A stretch of DNA of 64,000 nt. Source: Lutraria lutraria (lineage: Eukaryota > Mollusca > Bivalvia > Venerida > Mactridae). The DNA is taken from contig OZ026841.1 in NCBI GenBank assembly GCA_964023205.1, positions 29,526,399 to 29,590,398 of the forward strand, written 5' to 3'. The number at the start of each line of letters is the position of its first letter. Position 1 is the first letter of the stretch. This document shows positions 42,601 through 54,600 of the stretch, one piece after another. The position numbers and the translations under genes are program-made. Under the pieces are notes generated by a model that worked only from the letters and a program-made list of their open reading frames with translations, searched no databases and was not told where the DNA came from.

Positions 42601-45600
42601 TGAACCCTCGTCATTCAGTCTGTTTAACCCTTTCACTGCCAGGCACATATTGCCTACATTGTGCACTGTATTGCCAGGGAATTTCTAAGAAATACAAGCT
42701 TTTTTAACCAATTCCAAAACGGGTATACCAGTCATGTAGACAAATATGCAGAGATTTGTGAAGCATATCATTGGCAGTAAAAGGGTTAAATACATTTGTT
42801 TGTATTGTCATCCAAGGTAACATTGCAATAGAAATAAACAAAATGTATTTATTATCGAATCTGTACCAAACACATGTATAAATAGACATATTTCTATACT
42901 ACAGCCAGGTTCACATTGACAAGTATTGAATGCATGATAAGACCTATAACAGTAGTTATGATGAGCAATTGCTACCATTTTTATTTTTTCACTTTTTAGG
43001 AAATACTTGGATTAAAAGAACCAGAAGTGATCCATGTTGGCCAAGCTCTCAAACTGAGAGCTTCACAAGATTTTACTGACAGAAATGGAAGGTAAAAGAT
43101 AAAATTTGATTTAATGTATCAAAGAATATCATTTTTTTATGCTGACAGTTTATTATTAAGTTATTAACTGTATGTACCTCCTGTCTTTAAATGGTTGCAA
43201 CATGGACAATCCTTACATTAACAATGTCTACTAACCTTTTTTGAAATCATTTCAATGTCATGAATTTGACCTAAACCAAGCTCTAAAAGATGTGTATCTG
43301 TGGAGCTATGTATAGACTACAAAATATGTGTATATGGGAGGTAATGGGTTAAAATGATGAAGGGTACAAGATTACATGATGGTAAGTGTCTGCATTTTTT
43401 AACTTCATTTGCAGACTCTTGTGTTTGTTTATGTGTACAGTACAGCCTTGTTATAAAGGCCATCTTTATGACCAGAACTTCAGTGTTCGAACAAATTTTT
43501 TTGAAGCACTAGCCCGAATTATAAGCGGACTACTGAAAATGAACGAATTACCACTAACCCGAGTACACTATTTTTAGAAAGTTCACTAGCCGATAAGAAA
43601 TTTACTAGCCCCGGCTGTAAGCTAGTTGGTTAGCGTAAAGACTGGAACTTTGGTAGAAGTGGTCTCATTATGAAATATAAATGGAGGTTGTTATTAGGTT
43701 GTCTTAATATTATAATGGGTGTTAAAGTAATAAAGATAATTATGATTAATTATTACTATTCACAGGAAGCGTGTTACGGGTGAAGAGTGGTATGTTAACA
43801 GACCAGGTGCTTATTTATTGGATGTCTGTGAACAGGCAAGTTTTGTTTAGCATTTATTTCTTAAAACCATACTTTTGTTAAGTTCTTCTCCTAGTTAAAC
43901 TGTATTTTTTTTTTGCTTACACATTGAAACCAAACTTTTGTTAAGGGGTTTTCCTTTAGTAAAAATGGGTAAATGTGATTATTTGCTTACACTGTGAAAT
44001 TTTTGTTAAACTTTTACATTTTTTAATACTTTACACAGACTTATAAATATCATTGTCAGTTTTTGGTAGGTTTATCTAGATACGGTAATGAATATTTTAT
44101 TGGGCATGATTATTTTTTTAACAGATTTTGAAAGTTGAAAAAACCAGGACATTAACAATTAATACTGGACTCAGATTGAAGGCTTTACAAACACTAACTG
44201 ATGAAGATGGAGTTCAAAGGTAAAATATTACAAAATCAGATACTATTTTTTATTAAATCAGGTTTTCTTGTTACTTATTAAGATGCTGGTTATTGAGTTC
44301 TTATTTTATATGAGTGTGATAATGACAGATAAGCCTTTTTCCTAATTCCTCAATCTCTAATCAAAGATGAGTTTTATTCATTGTTGAACCACAGGGACTT
44401 AACTAAGACTTGTTCATGGTAGGTAAAAACAATAGAACAATGTTGTGGTGAAATCCTGGCTCCGTGATTGTAGCTGTAGTACACTACATCCTTATCAAGG
44501 AAATTTTGATTATTTTTTTGGACAAATACTTCACTATATCTGAAACTACACTATATCTGATTCTACACTATATCTCTCCCTGCCCAGCTAGCTCAGTGGT
44601 TAGAGCGTTTGTCTGCTGATCGAGAGGTTGCGAGTTCGAACCCCGGGCGAGGCTCACACTGTCCATGACAAATTTGACTGAAGATATTACATCCTATGTT
44701 AAATTGTCCTCCACCTCTGAATTATGTGGGGTAGCTTGGCAGAAGCTTACGGATAGAATGTGGTTAGTACTGGTTAATAGCCTACATTGTAAATGAAGTC
44801 CAGGAAAGCTGGTTAGGATAACTGCCCGCCACGATATGACTGAAATAATGTTGAAAATGATGTTAAACCTGATGAAACAAACAAACAAATACACTATATC
44901 TGATTCTACACTACATCTGATTAGATAGATAGATTTATTTCGGCAGAGGAAGCATGGTTTACAATATATAGATAAAACATATAACATGTAAATTAAAATA
45001 ACAACACTATTAAGATAGAATGAAAGACTAAATAAGACAAGATTAACACATGACATGCTTCTAACACCAAGGATAGCACAAAAAAGTGCCAGCGCTTGTT
45101 TCCATTGTAGTCCTTGTACTGGTAGCATGACATACAGAGGCAAGTTGAAGGATGCTGAGTAATAAAACATTGACAATAATTAAATTGTATATCACATTTG
45201 AACATTGGAATATAATTATCACAGCACATTGAAATCCAACTTGTTAACATTAACAAGTTAAACATTCATAGTAAATTAATGAACAAAACATATCACAGAA
45301 ATAATTAATTACCGCAATACTGGTTTAGTAAAACCTAAGTATTTGCAAATTGCACTGTAAGCATTATAATTGAATGCTTAAAATTAAGACTTTGGTAAAA
45401 TATTTAGCCATACTAGACCGTAACAAACAACTAGACTTAAAAATGTAGAATGTTAAAAATGCAGTAGATGTCAACTAAAAACTGTTCATTTTGTGACTAT
45501 TGATGGCAACCTTGAAGTTAGGTAACCTTTTTTATTTTTAGTTATTTCAGAAGGTATAAATTTCCCTAGTTTGGCACCTAAAAAACAAAATGATTTTGAT

Positions 45601-48600
45601 CCCGACCCTTTTGCCTTAGGAAGACCATAAACTCCTTTGATTCTACACTATATTTGATACTTCACTATATCTGATTATTCACATGACCTGTCAATATTAT
45701 GCCCACCCAGGGGAGAGCGGCAGACATACATGGGACTTTAGACAGAAGACCATTTCTGACAGGCGGGAATTTGATACAACAAGTAGATGAATATGGTTGT
45801 CTCTATGATGGGGATTTAGACATTAAAAATTTAAACTTTCTAATTCCCTTGGGTCAGCCCACCTTCCCCTGGTTGGACAAAATATTGACAGGTGCATTAT
45901 GACTGCTTCTTCACTATATCTGTACTATATCTAATTCTTCACTATACTTAATATTTCACTATAACTAATACTTCACTTTATCTAATACTTCGCTGTGTCT
46001 GATTCTTCACTTTATTTGATGCTTAGCTACCGGTATATCTAATTCTTCACTATAACTAATACTTTACTATATCTAATTCTTCACTATGTCTGATTGTTCA
46101 CTATATTTCTCATTCTTCACTATATCTGAGTTACACTTGATTTGTTTATGTTACCCCATTGATAAACACACTAGAGTGAACATGGGAAAGACCAAAGTAA
46201 TGATTGCCAGTCCAAACCTGAACTCCCTGAGAAGATCAGGAAAGCATCCTTGTTCTGTATGCCTAAGTGGAACAGGAAGAAACTCTATCTTCTGTACAAA
46301 CTGCTCTTGCTGGGTACACAAGAAGTGTAGTGGAATTAAAGGCCCACTCAAACCAAACCCACAATACTCATGCCCATGATGTATGGGCATAGCAAGACCA
46401 ATAGACGGTAGGCCAGTAAGCAAGGTTGAGGTTGGAGGCGACAGACTTGACGTGGTCACCAACTTCTGCTACCTTGGAGATACCATGTCTTCCGATGGGG
46501 GGTGTGAGCTTGCAGCCATAACTCGGTGCAAGTCAGCCTGGAAAAAGTTCAGAGAACTCCTCCCTATCCTCACAAACAGGCAACTCCCTACTGCAACCAG
46601 AGGCCAAGTATACTCCAGCTGTGTGAGGAGTGTCATGCTTTATGGCTCTGAAACATGGGCAGCATCAGCGAGTACCATCAAGCGCCTACAACGCAACGAC
46701 AGAGCCATGATAAGATGGACCTGTCTGGTCAAGCCGGAAGATAACATACACTTTGAGACCCTTATATCCAGGCTCAAAATAAGAGACATTGCTAAAGTTC
46801 TCCAACTGGGCAGGCTGAGATGGCTAGGACACGTTGAGCGCAGTACAAGCTGGATCTCGCAGATCAGATACATGAACATTGCAGCACAGCGGAGTCATGG
46901 CAGACCAAAGCGTTCTTGGGACGAAGTCGTGAAGCGTGATCGTGAAACCCTGAACATGGACTCTACCAACCCACTGAATCCCCAGGCATGGAGAGGAAGA
47001 CTTCGCTCTCGACAGACAGACAGGCCACACCCTCGTCATGAGGATTAATCCATGGCCTGTAGAATCAAAACTGGATGATGATGATGATGATGACTATATA
47101 CCTTTAACCTGGTTTACCAAGATTTTTTAATTATACAAAATGTATACATTTGCCTGAAAATACCTATCTGAGTTTAGTTACATGAACATATAATAGATCA
47201 GATGATTAATTAATACTGAAATATTCATTCGATTTCTAAGTCCACATATTTGTGAAACACCCATCCCTTGTATATTGAATATCTTTTAAAGCATATATTT
47301 GTTATTATTGTGTGTATTGATCTTGTTTTATTGTTGAACACCACAGACTGGCTGGTGAAGAATGGTTATTAACAGGTGAGGAGACTGATGAATATTTCCC
47401 AGAAATTGGAGTGGTGAGTATACTTTACATTTCATTAAAAAGATTTTAATCAAATACTTTGTTGTAACTAACAGTTATATTAATCAACACATAATGCATT
47501 ATTATAGTCCACATTTAAATCCATAGTCCTCCTGTGCAGACTTACAATAAAGGATTCAGAAGAGTCAAATATACCTAATAATAACCTGACCTATAAAGTT
47601 ATCCCCCGGTCGACTGACTCAACCTCTGAGTATTATAACAATGAGTAATGTCTGTAATATCAAGTGCTTTGTAAGAATATGGTAGATAGACTAGTTATGA
47701 TATTTTATACATTCATGCTGTTTTTTATACAGTAAATGTATAACTTCACATTGAACGCGTAGGAATTATTTGAATGAATATATCAATTTTTATAACTAAA
47801 TTTGTATGTTTAAATGTCTGCCAGCTGAGCAGTGCTAGGTATGTTAATATACTTTATTTCTTGCAGGAAGTTGTTTCGGAGGAAAAGCGTATTGTTCTAA
47901 GAAATGGACAGTTCTGTGTGGTGTTAGATCCTGTTGATGATAAATTCAAACCCCAACTTGCAAGGAAAGAACTTAGAAAGGGCTGTTCATCTTTCTTTCT
48001 CCACCCAGGTAGGTTTACAAGCTCCATAAGCTATCAGTATAACCTTAATAAATCTGTGGAAAAAATCATCCTTGTTGATGCTCTTAACACCCATTTATAG
48101 TTATAACAGAAAACAAAATTGATGGCAGACTTAGCATTAATCCTAATAGGATTGTTAACTCTTGCTTTTGGGGCCTATGAGTACAGAAATGAGTCACACT
48201 GTAACTTATATAACCATGAGTATACAAGCTTGTTTATAAGCAGTAATGATCATTTATGTGATGAATTGCTGTGAAAGGCCAACCATTAGGTTATTCTTAA
48301 AATTTTGTTTGGGGTAACACTGCAAACCTACCAAAAAAGTCCTACCCAACTTTTTTAGCCTCTGAGGTAATGTTTGTTTCACTAAAAGTAGCATTCTTAC
48401 ATGTATTTTGGGTTTAAATTAAAAAAAAAAATTGTGAAAAAATATTTCCTACTTACACTGAAAGTTCTCCGTGTTTTATTACATGTACCGCAAATGAACA
48501 AAAAATTATAGATGGCCTTGGTGATATTTTTTCATTTGTGAGTGTTCTACTCTTCATGTAGTCTGGTTCCCGGACATGCTCTACAATTACGTCAGGCAAA

Positions 48601-51600
48601 GCTCAATAATGGCGGCCATCAGTGGTAATGCACAGGAAACGGAATATTCTTATTTTGACTGACCATTTGTGATGTTATGCCTAATTTAATTGTTTATGTA
48701 CTAATATTGTAACAGCGGTGAGATATTTTAATCATCATTCTTATTTGTTGATATATATACTTTCATGAAGTAGCTATATTTTCGAACGTGAGTCTTTATA
48801 GTTTCCAAACTATCTTTTGTGATCATCTAAAATTGGACATCAATGATATATATTATATAAATAGGATTCATTACCAACCCTCACAAGCACTTGATATAAG
48901 AAAATATGCATACTTTAGAATGTACAGAGGACGCCGCCATTATTGCGCTGTGCCTGACCCGATAACATAGTGTAAGGGGAAGGAACTCCAGACTACTCTT
49001 CATGCAGAACAGCTTTATAATTTATCTCCAAATATTTGCTACTCTTCATTAAGAAGATTTTCATTTTATAACAAAATAATTGCTACTCTTCATTTTAGGA
49101 GAGAGACTGGAAAAAGGAATACAGAGTAGTTATGTTCTCTCTGAAGATGAAGCTATCATTGTAATTGCTAGAGAAGAATTTGAAGATACAAATGATGCAG
49201 GTAGATTGTTTTCACTTGTGTTCAGAATACAGCCAGTATGCAAAAGTTTTACAATATGTCAAAATACCCAGTTAATTTTGTACCTATATATCTACATTTT
49301 GAACTAGTATATCACAAACTAATGTCACTTAACCGTCAAAGACACATTAAAAAAAATATAAATGCCCCAAAATGCAGCTAACTGTATCAATATAATTATA
49401 CTGTAGGTAAAAAAGTTGTTCGCAAATGTGGCCAGAGATGGATGATTCGTGGCCCTGTGGAGTACATACCTTGTATAGAAGTGGAAGTAATCGACAAAAG
49501 GTGAGTGAAGAATAAATTATGTTCCGGAATTAATAGACAAAAGCTAAGACTCTTTATATGATAACAACCAATATGTGAAAAAAATATTATAGTATCAATT
49601 GATCAAAGGCTACACTTCTGCAGGCATTCAGTTTTATTTATCAAAGAAAGACTTCGCTTTCCACCAGGGCCCTGTTCTATGAACAATGCGTAACTTAAGA
49701 AAAATTGTAAGCGTTACTTTGTATTTACGTCAATATTTATGATTTTCATTTTTATATATGTACCGGTCTATGAACGAGGCTTGGCTTACATTTTTGGGGG
49801 GTTCTACTCATGTTATATGGATATAATTTCAAGGTCCTATGTCTAAATAAAGTTACGCCCAACTTAAGCAAAAAAATACTTATGTCAGCATTGATAGAAC
49901 GTCATTTACTTGTAATTTCTGACTTATGCTTTAAAGCATAAGTATGTTGATAGAATGGGGCCTAGATGTGCATATCCTGTTTTACTTTTGTACATTAATG
50001 TTTGCTATTATAGTTATTGTAATAATGGCTTTAAATGTTTTATACTTTACAGAAAACAGATACCACTTAGCAAAAATGAAGGAATTTATGTCCAAAATGT
50101 GAAAACCGGCAAAGTGAGTCTGATAAATATTTTAACCAAAAAAATCCCATTTAATTCACATAATATTATGGTTTCTATAAATGATAGATTTATTCAACAC
50201 CTTTTATGCCCCCGGTATCTATGATGCATATAGTGATTGTCCTGTTCGTCCATATGAGGTTAAGTAGATTTTACCATTTCGTCTAGCACCAACACTGCTT
50301 ACTAGAACACTTGATTACTTACACAGTTGTTGCCTATGACCATTCTTGTTCAACCTGTATCTATCAAGCTTGCCACCGAGGGCATTATACTTTTATTGAA
50401 TGCACCATCAAGTTTGAAATTTTGCTTTGGAAAAAGGATTAATTTCTTAAATAGTGATAAGATCTGATAATGGTAAAATATTTGTGCTATTTGTGGTTTG
50501 TTTGACCAACATCGAATTTGCTACACTCTTTCAGCACACTTCATCTTATACTATATCATTTACATATGTATCATGATCATTTTTATTTTATTTTAAAGGT
50601 GAGATCTGTGATGGGACCTGAATCTTACATGTTAAGGTCGTATGAACTTTTGTGGGAAAAACCACTGGATCCTATTGTTGAAGAATTGTTAAAGTAAGTT
50701 TACATACTTCATTGTTTGATGAACTGCAGTCCTTGTGGTAGTTAAAATCACTCAGTGTTTATAACTATTTGAATGATAGTGATTTTTACTAATATATATA
50801 TTACTAAAATTATAGGGTCTTGGCTATGAAAAAACAGCTTATGAACCAGTCTGGAAATGAATCATTTTCATTAGGTGGTTTGAAGATTTTGGCGATAAAC
50901 TAACAATTATTTATTCAATTGACTGGTCTCCAAATTCATACATAACCTCATGCAGTGTATAAATCCTGCAGTAATTGGTATACTTTTATCTTATGTGTAA
51001 ACACTTATATAAGAACTCAGAGAGTTTTATGCACTACATGTATTTATTAAATCATCTACAATACTATCTAAGAGGCAAATATACTGACAGGTAATTGATA
51101 AGCCAGTGACTATTAGATTAAACTCAATACACTACATGGTCATTTGTTAATTTTTACACTGTTGTCATAACCATTTTAGGGGCTTGGGTTTTCTTGTGTC
51201 CAAACTTTAATAATTATTCTACCTCAGACTCTTACTTATCCAGTTTTGTTTTATAATAACTTCTTTCTTGCAGGAATGGTGGTGGAAGTGGCTCTGGAGA
51301 TATCAGAAAGATTGCTTATTTTGAACAATCAGTTGATCCACAGTTTCTTAAGGTAACAATCAATAGGGTTATTGTCATTAATGTTGAGCATTTTTCAATA
51401 AGTTTATCCAAATTGAAATATTATTGATTTCATAATTCTTACATGATATAAAAAAGCTCTTTTTATTACCAGTACAAGAAAACAGTGTTTGATACTGCAT
51501 GTATATTAATTGTGAATATTCCTGTACTATAGACAGTAATAATACATAGTTTTGAGCCTACCCTTGAAAAAATCATGAGTGAACATTTTTACCCAATTAA

Positions 51601-54600
51601 ATTTAGGTTAAAGTCCCATTAGCTTTTCGCTATAAAAAACAAACAATTGCTGATATTATCCCAAGATAATTATTACCGACGATACAAGCCATTTTTCTTC
51701 TAAAAACACTCATTTCGCTGTGAATTTTGCTTTTGTAAAGTTGAAATATATAGAGCGCGTGATGTCACTTAATGCCGTGTGCATAATATGACTGCGGGAA
51801 AACACAGCTGTTCTATAAATAGTTTTTTTTTTCAATGATATTGAAAAAAATACGATAGTGGTTTTGGAAATATTTTTTCTTGCTATAAAGTATGCACGGC
51901 AGGAAAACACACCGGATTCCTCTGTTATAAAACAAACAGAAACTATTAGGACCGATAAATGTATATGCTTATGGGACTTTAACGTTTTGCTTACCATAGC
52001 AACAAGAACAAAAAATATGCATTATGAAAGACCATTTCAGTACCTAGAGGTCATATGTCATCAGTCACTTGTAATATGAGGAGAATCAAAATGCATTTTT
52101 ATTGTTTTCATTGATATTCCAAACATTTAAAATGGTGGTGCTTTGTTTTTGGAAACTGAACGATAGTTAAGCTTTCCCTAGCCATCACTCGCTCGGCCCA
52201 CATGAAATTTGATGAGGACCAAAGTTCTACGTTGTTTTATATCTGAAACTACATTTGTAGTTTTTGTTCGAGTCTATGTAAATTCAATTTCCATGAGTAC
52301 TTTCAGTACTTTGGTTGAACATATGACTCAACATGTTTTATGGAAGTTTGTAGTCAGCTACATATAGATTGTTTTTTGCATGGATGATGTAACCCCAATA
52401 TGTTCTGCTCTGTGATTTATCCTGATGTAATATGACTATTTTAGGGACGGGTAAAGACTCGTGTTGTTAGCTACAGGTGCCCTGGTAACACAGCGGTACA
52501 GGTGAATGATTACCTAGATAAAACAGCCAGAGTTGTGTTCGGTCCTGATTTGGCTATTCTTGGACCACATGAGAATTTTAGTGTTCTAAGTTTAAGTGGT
52601 ATGTAAATATTATTGTATTTATAGTTAAACCTGTGAACAAAGGTCACCCTTGAGAAAGATATTTTAAATGTGGCTTTTATTGACAGGTGGCCTTTATTTG
52701 GAGGTCATTTTGCTCTAGATACTGTAGTCAAATGACATTTTTTTTAAAGAATGGCCTTTATTCACAGGGTGGCCTTTATTCACAGGATGGCCTTTATTCA
52801 CAGGGTGGCCTTTATTCACAGGGTTGCATTTAACATTTTTCTAATACACTTGAGCCTTCTTTTATCAATATTGTCTGGACATGATTCTTGAATCTTGTAC
52901 TAATTTAGCAGAGAAGTTCTCATTTTAGAACATAGTCTGGTGGTTGATTTGTGAGTATCACAATTGCAGATATCATCAATTTTCAGATGATTGACTGATA
53001 TCTCGGCATTTTTATTCCTGGGGAATTGTTTTCATGGGTAAGCCAAGCCAAGAAATCTACTAAATTCAATCCCAAACAAAATTTAGTGAATCCACAGTAC
53101 AGTGTCACATTAAGACATGCTTTGGCAACCAGAATAATAATAATACTGTGTTTTATTTATGATATCAACATAATGGAATATCATGTGCATGGATATTTAG
53201 TTCAACAAATGCATTCAGTGTTGAATGAAATGTTTCGGGATAACATTTCTTACTACATGATAATAAAAAAATAAGTATAAGCCATGTCTACATAATGGGT
53301 CATGATATTACTAGAATCAAAATTAAATAAAATCATGGAACTAAGTAAGGATTTGGTAATAACCACAAATGACCTTGATTTGGTAATAACCGCAAATAAC
53401 CATTGTATTGTATGGAAGTCAAAAATTATTTACTTGAAAATTCAGACAAGGTAAACATAATATTCCTTATATACCATAATAATCATAATTTTATAATACC
53501 TTTCTGAAACACTAAATATTGGCTTTTTCAGCTGGTAAGCCAAAGAAACCAGATGCCATGAAGTCTCTATGTTTGATGTTAGGACCTGATTTTATCACAG
53601 ACGAGTTGGAGGTAATTGTGGTATATTCATTGTTTGGTTGTTTTCATAATTCACTATCATCTGTTAGAAGAAATGGCTTCTCTCCTGTCAGTTACCTCTA
53701 ACTGATAGAGGTCTTGTGGGTTCGAGCCCCGCTACCGACCATGTCTCTTTATGTGAGAAAGTAGGCAGTTGCCTACGAAAGATGGGAGGCTAGTACTGGT
53801 TCTTCCCGGGAACGATGGGTAGGTGAACTCTGCCTCATTATGACTCCTGACTGTTGAAAAAGGGCGTATAACTCAAACAAACAAACAAACAAACATCTCC
53901 TGTCAGTTTGATTAAGCTAATGCATTGTTTACATCATATTGACTTGAGATTTTTCGACTAGTTCGAGCCAATGAGAGTCCACTGTTATACATAATTCTCG
54001 CGTGGTTTATTGACTTCATTATGTCAATGATTTAATGCATCTACTTGTTTTCTTATACAGGTTGAAACTTCTGATCATGCTAGACTTCGACTGAGAATTG
54101 CTTTTAACAATCATTTTGAGGTAAACATTCATTTTGTGTGATATATTATGAGATCAAAATAAAAGTGATTGAATACAATCAACCAAAATATAAGTCTTAG
54201 TGGGTTATTGTAATAAACCATTTTATTTCTATGACACGTAAATTCAGTAATAAAAGCTAATGTACAAGTTTTTATTTTATAGTACAGGGCCCATATTCAT
54301 AAAGCTTTTAAGGGGAAAATTAAGGATGTTTGAGGATTTCCCTTAGATTTGTAAGATTTTCCCTGAGATGTATGGAAATTCATTACTTAAAACTAAGGAG
54401 TTTTATGAATACAGGCCCAGATTATTGCTGTTTTTTATTATGTATATTTTTTTATAGATCTATCGATACAGGGCATATTGTTTTGGGCCTCTCTATTTGT
54501 CTATTTGTACCAAATATTAACCTTGCCTATAAAATCAAAACGCTTGCACCTACATTCATCAAACTTCATATGTAGGTTCCTCACGACAACCTCTACAGGA

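Larger units (their letters stand above)
44529..46133. repeat. Degenerate ~17-bp minisatellite, split by insertions, in MVP intron 7
   Basis: Units like TTCACTATATCTAATAC recur at 44529-44575, 44890-44920, 45640-45685 and 45905-46133. The array is broken by a SINE (44576-44889), by a segment at about 44921-45640 that reads on the minus strand like a retrosequence 3' end finishing in AATAAATCTATCTATC, and by a GC-richer block at 45686-45904. The LINE fragment abuts its right end. Confidence 0.6.

Noticed and set aside
44581..44650. tRNA gene
   Set aside because: A- and B-boxes are present, but the acceptor stem does not pair properly and the sequence continues into the SINE body with a tail and target duplication.
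44694..45176. 160-codon hydrophobic minus-strand frame
   Set aside because: It begins in a SINE and crosses AT-rich repeat DNA; composition is what random AT-rich sequence gives, and no family is recognisable.
46151..46462. Minus-strand frame opposite the LINE
   Set aside because: Antisense shadow of the LINE reading frame.
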